Shown piece after piece: positions 55,116-64,000 of a stretch of 64,000 bases of DNA (position 1 is its first letter; every line of letters begins with the position of its first letter). The position numbers and the translations under genes are program-made. The DNA comes from Mycobacterium sp. ITM-2016-00318 (GTDB lineage Bacteria > Actinomycetota > Actinomycetes > Mycobacteriales > Mycobacteriaceae). A model generated the notes under the pieces. That model worked only from the letters and a program-made list of their open reading frames with translations. It searched no databases and was not told the origin of the DNA. The stretch is taken from positions 3,906,001 to 3,970,000 of the forward strand of contig NZ_CP134400.1 in assembly GCF_002968285.2 (NCBI RefSeq). The letters are read 5' to 3'.

Positions 55116-55550
55116 GTGACCGGCGAACCGAACTCCGCGCTTCTGATGTTCGTTGCGCATCGCGCCGCCGAGGCTCGCGTGATCGAGGCCGTGCGGGCCG
55201 CCGGCTTCGACGATCTGACGCTGGCCCAGAGCCGCATCGGCCAGCGCCTCAACCGCGAGGGCATCCGCGTCACCGATCTCGCCGAGCAGGCCGGGGTGAC
55301 CAAGCAGACGGCGGGCGCGCTCGTCGATGAGTTGGAGGCGGGTGGCTATGTCACGCGGAAACCCGATCCGGCCGACGCCAGGGCCCGCCTGGTGGTGCTC
55401 ACCGACCGCGGAGAAAAGCTTTGCGCCACAGCCGCCGCCGAGATGGTCCGGCTTGAGGCGGATTGGCGGGCGCACCTTGGCGCGCACGCCTACGACGAAA
55501 TGCGTTCGGCGCTGTTGTCACTGCGCGAAATCACCGATCCGTATCGGTGA
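55116..55550 (+). CDS. MarR-family transcriptional regulator
   Basis: A 144-residue winged-helix regulator: helix-turn-helix LNREGIRVTDLAEQAGVTKQTAGALVDELEAGGYV and the wing RKPDPADARARLVVLTDRG. The GTG at 55116 follows TATACT at 55104 so closely that the message is probably leaderless. It is divergent from the MDMPI-type gene and its 3' end overlaps the convergent acyl-CoA synthetase gene by 61 bases. Ligand unknown. Confidence 0.88.
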   Translation: MTGEPNSALLMFVAHRAAEARVIEAVRAAGFDDLTLAQSRIGQRLNREGIRVTDLAEQAGVTKQTAGALVDELEAGGYVTRKPDPADARARLVVLTDRGEKLCATAAAEMVRLEADWRAHLGAHAYDEMRSALLSLREITDPYR

Positions 55551-57097
55551 CCGTCACGCTTCCACAACAGGCCGCCCTGCGGTGTGGTGCCGTAGGAGAC
55601 CAACTCCCGCTTGAGGATCTTGTTGGTCGCGGTCGACGGCAGATCCTCGGCGATCCACACGTAGCGCGGCCAGGCCTTCGGCGACAGATCCGCCTGACGG
55701 GCCAGAAACTCGCCGAGTGACTCAGGTGTCAGCGATGCGCCGTCGCGCAAGACGACGGCCGCCATCACCTGATCGCCGACAGACTCGTCGGGCACCGGGT
55801 ACACCGCCACGCGGCTGACCTCCGGCAGCCTGATCAACACCCGTTCGATCGGCGCGGCGGCGAGGTTCTCGCCGTCGACCCGCATCCAGTCCGCGGTGCG
55901 GCCCGCGAAGTAGATCCAGCCGTCAGCGTCGCGGTAGGCCAGATCCCCCGACCAGTACATGCCGTGGCGCAACCGGTGATCGGTCGCACCGGCGTCCTTG
56001 TAGTAACCGCGGAAGAGGCCGCCGCCGGAAGTGTTCACCAGCTCCCCGACCGCCGCTTCGCGGTTGAGCAGATCACCGTTCTCGTCGAACTCCGCGACCG
56101 CGCACTCCTGCAGTGTTTCGGGGTCGTAGATGGCCACTCCCGGAAAGCCCTTGCCCAGCGAGCCCTCCGGACAGCCGTCCTCACGGGTGATGATGACCGC
56201 GTTCTCCGTCGACCCGAACCCGTCCCAGACCGTGCAGTCGAAGCGTCGGGAGAATTCGGCGATGTCCCGATCGCTGGCCTCGTTCCCGAAGGCCACCCGC
56301 AGCGGGTTGTCCCGATCGTCCGGCTTTTCGGGAGTCGACAGAATGTAGGCGAGCGGCTTGCCGACGTAGTTCATGAACGTGGCGCCGTAGCGTCGGACGT
56401 CGTCGAGAAAGCGCGACGTCGAGAAGACCGCCGGCACGATCGCCGCCCCGGTCACCATCGCGACACCCCAGCCCGCGTAGATCGAGTTCGAGTGGAACAA
56501 CGGCATCGACACGTAGCAGACGTCCGACGTCGTGACCGAATAGCGTTGCGCCAAAGCACCTCCCGCGAAGATCGGCATCATGTGCTGCACCTGCACAGCC
56601 TTCGGGTCGCCACTGGTTCCCGAGGTGAAGATCATCACGAACGTGTCGTCGGGCCCGACTTCGCGGTGTGGCGTGAAGTCGCCCCGCCGGGAGGTGAGCG
56701 CGACCCACTCGTCGCTCGATGTGTCGAGCACCCGAACCCCTGGCAGATCGAGGCCGTCGAGCAGGTGGCGGTGCGCAGCATCGGTGATCAGGATCTGACA
56801 GTCGACGAGAGCGATGTCGCGGGCCAGGCCCTCGCCTCGCCGAGTGTTGTTGATGCAGCACAGGACATAGCCGCCTAGTGCGGCGCCCGCCATCGCCCTC
56901 AGCATCTCGGGTCCATTGGCCAGCAGCACCCCGACGTGCAGAAGGCGGTTGGGATCGGCGATGTCGATCAAGGCGGCGGCCTGCGCCTCGGCTTCGGCTA
57001 CGTGTTCGCGCCACGTCCATGTGCGGTCGCCGTACCTGACCGCGACGGTGTCCTGTTCGGCCCGTTCACGAAACAACTGCTGGAGTGTGTCCGCCAT
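55490..57097 (-). CDS. acyl-CoA synthetase (FadD1/FadD17-like)
   Basis: Activates fatty acids or similar carboxylates as acyl-CoA via an acyl-AMP. The 535-residue ANL enzyme has the P-loop-like MIFTSGTSGDPKAVQV, DGFGSTENAV, YWSGDLAYRDADGWIYFAGRTADWMRVDGEN and the C-terminal catalytic Lys in ATNKILKREL. Family resemblance is strongest, from memory, to FadD1. The ATG at 57097 (MADTLQQLFRE) is used. The last 20 or so residues (SDNSAERISS) run over the convergent marR end and look unlike the family. Divergent from a TetR gene. Confidence 0.88.
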   Translation of the reverse strand: MADTLQQLFRERAEQDTVAVRYGDRTWTWREHVAEAEAQAAALIDIADPNRLLHVGVLLANGPEMLRAMAGAALGGYVLCCINNTRRGEGLARDIALVDCQILITDAAHRHLLDGLDLPGVRVLDTSSDEWVALTSRRGDFTPHREVGPDDTFVMIFTSGTSGDPKAVQVQHMMPIFAGGALAQRYSVTTSDVCYVSMPLFHSNSIYAGWGVAMVTGAAIVPAVFSTSRFLDDVRRYGATFMNYVGKPLAYILSTPEKPDDRDNPLRVAFGNEASDRDIAEFSRRFDCTVWDGFGSTENAVIITREDGCPEGSLGKGFPGVAIYDPETLQECAVAEFDENGDLLNREAAVGELVNTSGGGLFRGYYKDAGATDHRLRHGMYWSGDLAYRDADGWIYFAGRTADWMRVDGENLAAAPIERVLIRLPEVSRVAVYPVPDESVGDQVMAAVVLRDGASLTPESLGEFLARQADLSPKAWPRYVWIAEDLPSTATNKILKRELVSYGTTPQGGLLWKRDGHRYGSVISRSDNSAERISS

Positions 57098-57127
57098 GGG
57101 CCCACCTTCCTCCGACGCGCTGGGTGA

Positions 57128-57145
57128 ACAGATTCGCAAATCTGT
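57128..57145. promoter_or_regulatory. candidate TetR operator ACAGATT-N4-AATCTGT
   Basis: A perfect 7-bp inverted repeat with a four-base spacer lies in the 144-base region between the divergent fadD-like and tetR genes, 31 bases upstream of the fadD ATG. Such symmetry and position suggest binding by the adjacent TetR protein. Not proven. Confidence 0.55.
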
Positions 57146-57241
57146 CTACCATCTCTGGTCTGGCCGGTAGTATCCGCCTGCCATTGACAGAATGCTCTCT
57201 GATCGCGCTCGCAGCCGCGATCGAATGACGAGGAGTGATCG

Positions 57242-57853
57242 GTGCCGAGCAGCACGGCCGCCAACAGCGTCCGCGATCGGTTGATCGACGCTGCCGAATT
57301 ATGTCTCCGTGCCAAGGGAATCCGCGCGACCACCGTGTCCGAGGTGGCCGAGGTGGCGCAGGTATCGCGGGGTTGGCTGTACCGGCATTTCCCGGACAAG
57401 GTGTCGCTGCTCGGCACGGCCATCGTCCGGCTCAACGAGGCTTACTGGTCGGAGGCGCGGACATTGCTGGATCGCTGCGAAGGCCTCGACGAGCAGATGG
57501 CCGCAGGCGTGGTGAACGCGCGGGCGGCCTACGACGACCCGGGTGCGGTGCTGATGCGCCTACGGATGGAAGAGCCCGAGGAATTCGCTGCCTGTGCAGG
57601 CGCGGGCGTCGCGGGTCTGGTGCCGGATCTGGCCGATTTCTGGCTGCCGTATCTGGTGGCCGCGCAGGAACGCGGCGAAGTCCACGCCGATATCCACATT
57701 GGGGAGGCCTCCGAGTGGGTGGCGCGTGTGCTCATCTCGCTGGCGACCGTGCCCGGCGACACCTTGGACCCGACCGACCGGGCCCTGGTGCGCGCGCATG
57801 TGCGGCGCTACGTGATGCCGGGCCTACAAGCAGACCCGGCCCAATCCGTCTGA
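57242..57853 (+). CDS. TetR-family transcriptional regulator
   Basis: A 203-residue regulator with the TetR N-terminal DNA-binding domain: RLIDAAELCLRAKGIRATTVSEVAEVAQVSRGWLYRHFPDK. The C-terminal ligand domain is not assignable. GTG start with GAGGAG nine bases upstream. It probably represses the divergent acyl-CoA synthetase gene and itself. It converges with rho. Confidence 0.9.
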   Translation: MPSSTAANSVRDRLIDAAELCLRAKGIRATTVSEVAEVAQVSRGWLYRHFPDKVSLLGTAIVRLNEAYWSEARTLLDRCEGLDEQMAAGVVNARAAYDDPGAVLMRLRMEEPEEFAACAGAGVAGLVPDLADFWLPYLVAAQERGEVHADIHIGEASEWVARVLISLATVPGDTLDPTDRALVRAHVRRYVMPGLQADPAQSV

Positions 57854-59770
57854 CTAGTCGACGTCGTCCGGCGAGCCGGGAGCGGTCTTGGAGACCTGCA
57901 CCAGGAACTCGTAGTTGGTCTTGGTCTTCCGCAGCTGGCTCATCAGCAGATCGATGGCCTGATGCGAATCCAGACCCGACAGCACGCGGCGCAGCTTATG
58001 CACGACGGAGAACTCATCCGGCGAAAGCAGCAGCTCGTCCTTGCGGGTGCCCGACGGGTTCACGTCCACCGCCGGGAAGACGCGGCGCTCGGAGATCTTG
58101 CGGTCGAGTTTCAACTCGGCGTTACCGGTGCCCTTGAACTCCTCGAAGATCACCGTGTCACCGGTGGAGCCGGTCTCCACCATGGCGGTGGCGATGATCG
58201 TCAGCGAGCCACCGTCCTCGATGTTGCGGGCCGCGCCGAGGAAGCGCTTCGGCGGATACAGCGCGGTCGAGTCGACGCCACCGGACAGGATCCGGCCCGA
58301 CGCGGGCGACGCGTTGTTGTAGGCGCGGCCGAGACGGGTGATCGAGTCGAGGAGCACCACGACGTCCTTGCCCTGTTCGACAAGGCGCTTGGCCCGCTCG
58401 ATGGCCAACTCCGCGGCCTGGGTGTGGTCTGACGGCGGCCGGTCGAAGGTCGAGGCGATGACCTCACCCTTCACCGAGCGCTGCATGTCGGTGACCTCTT
58501 CAGGGCGCTCGTCGACGAGCACGACCATCAGATGGCATTCGGGGTTGTTGCGGGTGATCGCGTTCGCGATGTCCTGCAGGATGGTCGTCTTACCGGCCTT
58601 GGGCGGCGACACGATCAGGGCACGCTGCCCCTTGCCGATGGGCATGATGAGGTCTATGACGCGGGTGGTCAGCTTGTCTCCCGACGTCTCCAAGCGAAGG
58701 CGCTGATTCGGGTACAGCGGCGTCAGCTTGCCGAACTCCGGGCGCTTCTTGGCGTCTTCGACCGAACCGCCGTTGACGGTGTCGAGGCGGACCAGCGGGT
58801 TGAACTTCTGCCGCTGATTGGGCTGCTCGCCGTCCTTGGGCAGACGCACGGCTCCGGTCACCGCGTCTCCGCGGCGCAGGCCGTTCTTGCGCACCATGTT
58901 CATCGACACGTAGACGTCGTTCTGCCCAGCGAGGTACCCCGACGTGCGAACGAAGGCGTAGTTGTCGAGCACGTCGAGAATGCCTGCGACGGGCTGGACG
59001 ACATCGTCCTCGCGCAGTTCGGTGTCGGCGTTGCCCTCAGCGCCCCCGCGCTCGCCGCGACGCCTTCGGTCGCGGAACCGTCGGCCACGCCGACCGCCGC
59101 GCCCGTCGCCGTCGTCGTCCCCGCCGCCGCGGTTCTGGTTGTTCTGATCGCCCTGCTGGTCCCCGCCGTCCTGCTTGTCCGGCTTTGAGTCCTGCTGGTT
59201 CCTGTTCCGGTCGGCGTTCCTGCCGGACTTGTCGTTCCGGTCCGACGTGCCTGAGTCGGCGCCGTCCTTGGCGTCCTGGCCGCCGTCCTGCTTGTTCTTC
59301 TCGCCGGGCGAGCCGGAATCGCGGGAGGCGCCGCGGCGCTCACGGCGCTGCTTGGCTTGCTCGCCCACGTCGGCTGAGGTCCCGCTCTCGGGGGTGGAGT
59401 TGTCGGCGGGCGCCGCACCGCCGTCATCGGCGACGTTGTCCGCCTTGTCGGCCTTGTCGTCGGTTTTCGGAGCGTCGGGCGGGTTGCCGACCGTCTCTCC
59501 TCGGCTCTCGCGGATAGCGGCGATGAGCTCGCTCTTACGCATGCCGGAAGCGCCCTTGACGCCGACGGAGTTGGCCAGAGCGCGCAGTTCCGGCAGCACC
59601 ATGGTCGACAGGGAGCCCTTCGAGGCGTCCGTCGTTACGTCAGCCTTGGGCGCTGGGTCCGCGGCCGGCGCGTCAGCGGCCGCTGAAGATGAGTCTTGTG
59701 TGGTCACGGTGTTCGGCAGCTCAGCCTGTTCGGGGCTGCCCCCAGCCGTGACGAGGTCCGTTTCAGTCAC
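57854..59770 (-). CDS. rho: transcription termination factor Rho with long disordered insert
   Basis: Hexameric RNA-dependent ATPase that ends transcription. The 638-residue protein has an N-terminal SAP-like helix region (LSTMVLPELRALANSVGV), then a long Asp/Gln/Asn/Arg/Gly-rich insert at about 90-245 with RGGRRGRRFRDRRRRGERGG, then the RNA-binding domain and the ATPase core with Walker A PPKAGKTTIL, DERPEEVTDM and RPPSDHTQAAEL. Large disordered inserts of this kind are typical of actinobacterial Rho and raise RNA affinity. Confidence 0.97.
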   Translation of the reverse strand: MTETDLVTAGGSPEQAELPNTVTTQDSSSAAADAPAADPAPKADVTTDASKGSLSTMVLPELRALANSVGVKGASGMRKSELIAAIRESRGETVGNPPDAPKTDDKADKADNVADDGGAAPADNSTPESGTSADVGEQAKQRRERRGASRDSGSPGEKNKQDGGQDAKDGADSGTSDRNDKSGRNADRNRNQQDSKPDKQDGGDQQGDQNNQNRGGGDDDGDGRGGRRGRRFRDRRRRGERGGAEGNADTELREDDVVQPVAGILDVLDNYAFVRTSGYLAGQNDVYVSMNMVRKNGLRRGDAVTGAVRLPKDGEQPNQRQKFNPLVRLDTVNGGSVEDAKKRPEFGKLTPLYPNQRLRLETSGDKLTTRVIDLIMPIGKGQRALIVSPPKAGKTTILQDIANAITRNNPECHLMVVLVDERPEEVTDMQRSVKGEVIASTFDRPPSDHTQAAELAIERAKRLVEQGKDVVVLLDSITRLGRAYNNASPASGRILSGGVDSTALYPPKRFLGAARNIEDGGSLTIIATAMVETGSTGDTVIFEEFKGTGNAELKLDRKISERRVFPAVDVNPSGTRKDELLLSPDEFSVVHKLRRVLSGLDSHQAIDLLMSQLRKTKTNYEFLVQVSKTAPGSPDDVD

Positions 59771-60020
59771 GGATTTCCTTTCCTTCCCCCGGTGATCAGT
59801 TCACACGAGGGTTCGTTGCAGTCAGCCAAATGCTGGCTGCGAAGCTGCCACCGTCGCGCGTCTGCAACGGTGATGGCCGGGATTCGCGTCGATATGGCGA
59901 ACCGTCAATCCACGAGTGGAAGTCCAAAGGTTGAGTGGTGTCCTAGTGCCGGCGCAGGTGAGAGCCATGCGATTGCTGGACGAGAGCGAGAATAACCCGC
60001 TTCCCTGCAGGAAGCAAGAA

Positions 60021-60036
60021 ACACTCTGTTGAGTGT
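60021..60036 (-). terminator. weak intrinsic terminator after thrB
   Basis: On the minus strand ACACTC-AACA-GAGTGT forms a 6-bp hairpin followed by TTCTT, beginning 11 bases after the thrB stop. The remaining spacer to rho (59771-60020) must hold the rho promoter and its leader; I saw no clear -35/-10 pair or coding sequence in it. Confidence 0.5.
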
Positions 60037-60046
60037 GTGACAGCTG

Positions 60047-60997
<951 letters not shown>

Positions 60998-62083
60998 TCA
61001 GCCCAAGTCCAGCTGGGCGACGACTGCGCCGGGGTCGACGGGGACCGGCGTAACCGTCGGCATGTCCGCCAGAGCGGTGTCGGGATCCTTCAGACCGTTA
61101 CCGGTCACGGTGCACACGACAGTGGACCCGGGCTTGACCCAGCCGTCGTCGACCGATTTGAGCAGCCCGGCGATGCTGGCCGCCGACGCAGGCTCGACGA
61201 ACACCCCCTCACTGGCCGCGACCAGGTGATAGGCCTCGAGAATCTCCTCGTCGGTGGCGGCCAGGAAGCGGCCGTTGGACTGCTGCTGGGCCTCGACGGC
61301 CGACGTCCACGACGCGGGCGCGCCGATGCGAATGGCGGTGGCGATGGTCTCCGGCTCCTTGACGGGTTCGCCCGTCACGAGCGGCGCGGCGCCTGCGGCC
61401 TGGGTGCCCAGCATTCGCGGCAACCGGTCGATCAGTCCGTCGCGGTGGTATTCGGTGTAGCCCTTCCAGTACGCGGTGATGTTGCCCGCGTTGCCGACAG
61501 GCAGCGAATGCACGTCAGGTGCCACGCCGAGCGCGTCGACGATCTCGAATGCCGCGGTCTTCTGACCTTCGATGCGGTACGGGTTCACCGAGTTCACCAA
61601 GGCAATCGTCGGGTAGTCGGTGGTCAGCTTGCGGGCCAATTCCAGGCAGTCGTCGAAGTTGCCATCGATCTGCAGGATCTTGGCGCCGTGCATCACCGCC
61701 TGGGCCAGCTTGCCCATCGCGATCTTGCCCTGCGGAATCAGCACCGCGCAGGTGATGCCGGCCTGCGCGGCGTAAGCCGCCGCCGACGCCGAGGTGTTTC
61801 CGGTCGACGCGCAGAGCACGGCCTGCTGGCCGCGAGCCAGCGACTCGGTGACCGCCACGGTCATGCCGCGGTCCTTGAACGAGCCGGTCGGGTTGAGTCC
61901 TTCGACCTTCAAATGCACTGTGCAGCCCGTGCGTTGCGATAACCGCTTGGCGTGAATCAGCGGCGTGCCGCCCTCCAGAAGGGTGATCGGCGTCCATGTG
62001 TCCTCGACCGGTAACCGGTCGCGATACGCCGCGATCAGACCGGGCCAGGGCCTGTACACGGGTTCGGCGCGGGTCGCGCTCAT
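60998..62083 (-). CDS. thrC: threonine synthase
   Basis: Converts O-phosphohomoserine to threonine with PLP. The 361-residue protein has the PLP lysine K70 in [11 protein letters not shown], the phosphate-binding [12 protein letters not shown], and the conserved [14 protein letters not shown]. The ATG at 62083 overlaps the hom stop by four bases (ATGA), so synthesis is coupled; the longer frame to 62215 reads into hom. Confidence 0.96.
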   Translation of the reverse strand: MSATRAEPVYRPWPGLIAAYRDRLPVEDTWTPITLLEGGTPLIHAKRLSQRTGCTVHLKVEGLNPTGSFKDRGMTVAVTESLARGQQAVLCASTGNTSASAAAYAAQAGITCAVLIPQGKIAMGKLAQAVMHGAKILQIDGNFDDCLELARKLTTDYPTIALVNSVNPYRIEGQKTAAFEIVDALGVAPDVHSLPVGNAGNITAYWKGYTEYHRDGLIDRLPRMLGTQAAGAAPLVTGEPVKEPETIATAIRIGAPASWTSAVEAQQQSNGRFLAATDEEILEAYHLVAASEGVFVEPASAASIAGLLKSVDDGWVKPGSTVVCTVTGNGLKDPDTALADMPTVTPVPVDPGAVVAQLDLG

Positions 62084-63399
62084 TCGGTTGTGCCCTCCAG
62101 TCGAAGCACGCTGGTCACGTCCTGCACGACGTCGAGGTCGGCGAGTGCGGCAACCGTGTCGGACAGCGCGGCATCGGTCGCCTCGTGTGTGACGACGACG
62201 ATCCGTGCCCCGCACCGCTGGCCGCCTTCGTCCACGACACCTTCCTGCCTGACTTCGGCGATGCTCACCTCTCGCTTGCCGAATTCGGCTGCGACAGCGG
62301 ACAATACGCCGGGCCGGTCGGCGACGTTCATGCTGACGTAGTAACGGGTGGGAATGAAACCGATCGGCGAGATGGGCAGCTTGGCGTATTTCGACTCGCG
62401 GGGGCCACGGCCGCCCTGTACCCGGTTGCGCGCAGCCATCACCAGATCGCCCATCACCGCCGACGCCGTCGGGGCGCCGCCTGCACCCTGGCCATAGAAC
62501 ATCAGCCGCCCAGCCGCCTCAGCCTCGACGACCACCGCGTTGAACGCCCCGTTGACCGAAGCGAGGGGGTGGCTCAACGGCACGAGCGCCGGGTAGACGC
62601 GAGCCGAAATCCGCTCCTGTCCTTCGTCATTGGTGAGGCGCTCACAGATCGACAGGAGCTTGATGGTGCAGCCGAGCGCACGTGCGGTCTTGAAGTCCGC
62701 CGGCGTGACTTTCGTGATTCCCTCGCGGTAGACGTCGTCGGCGGTGACGCGAGTGTGGAACGCGATCGACGCGAGGATCGCGGCCTTGGCCGCCGCGTCG
62801 TAACCCTCGACGTCGGCGGTGGGATCGGCTTCGGCGTAGCCGAGCGCGCTCGCATCAGCCAACGCGGCCGAGTAATCGGCGCCGGTGCTGTCCATCTCCG
62901 AGAGGATGTAATTGGTGGTGCCGTTGACGATGCCGGCCACCCGCAGCACGGTGTCGCCGGCCAGCGACTGGGTGAGCGGCCGGATCACCGGGATGGCGCC
63001 GGCGACCGCCGCCTCGAAGTAGAGGTCGACGTGTGCGTGCTCGGCGGCTTGGGCCAGCTCGCCGGTGGACTGCGCCATCAGCGCCTTGTTGGCGGTGACA
63101 ACGGACTTGCCTTTTTCCAGGGCGGACAGGATCGCCTTGCGTGCGGGTTCAACTGGGCCCATCACCTCGACGACGACGTCGACATCGTCGCGCGAGACGA
63201 GTTCCTCGATGTCGCTGGTGAGCATGTCCTCCGGGACGCCGCGATCTTCGGCGACCCGCCGCACACCGACACCGCGCAGCACAAGCGGCGCACCGATGCG
63301 CGCAGTAAGGTCCTCGGCGCTCTCCTCGATGATGCGCACGACCTGGCTGCCGACGTTGCCGAGGCCCAATACCGCCACCCCGATGGGTTTTTCGTTCAT
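62080..63399 (-). CDS. hom: homoserine dehydrogenase with C-terminal ACT domain
   Basis: Reduces aspartate semialdehyde to homoserine. The 439-residue protein has the NAD(P) loop [13 protein letters not shown], the catalytic region [46 protein letters not shown], and a C-terminal ACT domain ([31 protein letters not shown]) that mediates threonine feedback. It starts five bases after lysA, forming a lysA-hom-thrC-thrB cluster of aspartate-family amino acids. In M. tuberculosis it is named thrA. Confidence 0.95.
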   Translation of the reverse strand: MNEKPIGVAVLGLGNVGSQVVRIIEESAEDLTARIGAPLVLRGVGVRRVAEDRGVPEDMLTSDIEELVSRDDVDVVVEVMGPVEPARKAILSALEKGKSVVTANKALMAQSTGELAQAAEHAHVDLYFEAAVAGAIPVIRPLTQSLAGDTVLRVAGIVNGTTNYILSEMDSTGADYSAALADASALGYAEADPTADVEGYDAAAKAAILASIAFHTRVTADDVYREGITKVTPADFKTARALGCTIKLLSICERLTNDEGQERISARVYPALVPLSHPLASVNGAFNAVVVEAEAAGRLMFYGQGAGGAPTASAVMGDLVMAARNRVQGGRGPRESKYAKLPISPIGFIPTRYYVSMNVADRPGVLSAVAAEFGKREVSIAEVRQEGVVDEGGQRCGARIVVVTHEATDAALSDTVAALADLDVVQDVTSVLRLEGTTE

Positions 63400-63404
63400 A
63401 GTTG

Positions 63405-64000
63405 TTACCTCACTTCCAGACTGAGCAGATCGTCGACCGTTTCCCGGCGCAGGATCAGGCGGGCCCGCCCGTCGCGCACGGCCACCACTGCGGGGCGGCC
63501 GATCAGGTTGTAACGGCTCGACATGGAATAGCAGTACGCGCCGGTGGCCGCCACACCCAGCAGATCACCGGGCTCGACGTCGTCGGACACCCATGCGTCG
63601 CGAACAACGATGTCGCCGCTTTCACAATGCTTTCCGACGATACGGCCGAGCGTCGGAGCGGCGTCGCTGGTTCGGGAGATCAGGCGTACGTCGTACTCGG
63701 CGCCGTAGAGCGAGGTCCTGATGTTGTCACTCATGCCGCCGTCGACGCTGACGTAGCGCCGGTGAGCGGTCGGGCTGACGGCAACGTCTTTGACGGTGCC
63801 GACCCGGTACAGCGTGATGGTGCCGGGACCCGCGATGGCGCGTCCCGGTTCGACGACGAGGCGCGGGGTGGGTAGGCCGACGGCCGCCGACTCGTGGCGC
63901 ACGATCGCGCCGAGCTTCGCGGCGAGGTCTTCGACCGGCGGCGGATCGTCCTGCGGCAGATAGGAAATGCCGAGCCCGCCGCCGAGGTCGACGGCGGCGA
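63405..64000 (-). CDS. lysA: diaminopimelate decarboxylase, 5' part outside window
   Basis: The 198 C-terminal residues of a PLP decarboxylase that makes lysine from meso-diaminopimelate. Visible motifs are [11 protein letters not shown] at the window edge, [13 protein letters not shown], the catalytic HCESGD and the final [12 protein letters not shown]. The frame is open through base 64000. The stop TAA at 63405-63407 is five bases before the hom start. Confidence 0.95.
   Translation of the reverse strand, partial: AAVDLGGGLGISYLPQDDPPPVEDLAAKLGAIVRHESAAVGLPTPRLVVEPGRAIAGPGTITLYRVGTVKDVAVSPTAHRRYVSVDGGMSDNIRTSLYGAEYDVRLISRTSDAAPTLGRIVGKHCESGDIVVRDAWVSDDVEPGDLLGVAATGAYCYSMSSRYNLIGRPAVVAVRDGRARLILRRETVDDLLSLEVR

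Noticed and set aside
61996..63513. 505-residue plus-strand open frame opposite hom
   Set aside because: Antisense shadow; hom has an intact cofactor loop and ACT domain on the minus strand.

Overview
The window is a housekeeping stretch of a mycobacterial chromosome, most likely a rapidly growing Mycobacterium (Mycolicibacterium). The grounds are: a fused b-delta ATP synthase subunit; MurA with Asp at position 117 in place of the usual catalytic Cys; NucS; the CysM-CysO-Mec cysteine pathway; the GlgE pathway; an MspA-family porin; and a murA-linked rrn operon whose 16S has the short helix 18 typical of fast growers. From memory of the M. tuberculosis H37Rv map, gene order is collinear, in reverse, with about Rv1343c to Rv1293, with several local insertions and losses. 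No IS element, phage, CRISPR array or defence island is visible.

Layout, left to right. (1) 1-2292: 3' part of a WS/DGAT acyltransferase gene and a lipase (lipid storage), a small secreted Trp/Cys repeat protein, tRNA-Leu(TAG). (2) 2329-4279: two small membrane proteins and an acyltransferase-3 protein on +. (3) 4147-11540 on -: rdgB, rph, a metallo-beta-lactamase-fold phosphodiesterase, murI, a rhomboid protease, cysM, cysO, mec, a P1-family hydrolase, a DUF2017 protein and clpS, tightly packed with many start/stop overlaps. (4) 11594-17090: pncB and dinG, then a zinc-metallopeptidase lipoprotein facing an MspA-type porin. (5) 17147-24257: glgP divergent from glgE-glgB, i.e. alpha-glucan synthesis and turnover. 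(6) 24259-28332: YbbN-like chaperone, DUF3817 protein, fadA4, methylmalonyl-CoA epimerase, a zinc-ribbon protein and nucS. (7) 28379-33730: membrane adenylate cyclase, a frameshifted phosphotransferase, a DHFR-like reductase, and the alkylation-repair pair ada-alkA/ogt. (8) 33740-40571: rrn operon (16S-23S-5S, - strand) with its terminator, leader and promoters, and murA upstream. (9) 40644-49736: PduO-type adenosyltransferase on +, then DUF2550 and the full atpIBEFHAGDC operon on -. (10) 49973-54315: wecA, threonylcarbamoyl-AMP synthase, prmC, prfA, rpmE. (11) 54452-57853: a four-gene insert (mycothiol-type MDMPI protein, MarR, acyl-CoA synthetase, TetR). (12) 57854-64000: rho, thrB, thrC, hom and the 3' part of lysA.

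The most unusual points are: an acidic/lysine-rich tail of about 65 residues on the ATP synthase beta subunit; a dinG whose only start candidate at its Shine-Dalgarno is ACG; a frameshifted aminoglycoside-phosphotransferase-like gene; a secreted peptide built from two WWDP/CRP repeats; a PafBC-like, apparently leaderless promoter on ada-alkA; and a regulated acyl-CoA synthetase insert between rho and rpmE. I did not find a clearly new multi-gene system. All assignments come from reading sequence and remembered family motifs; no database search was run.
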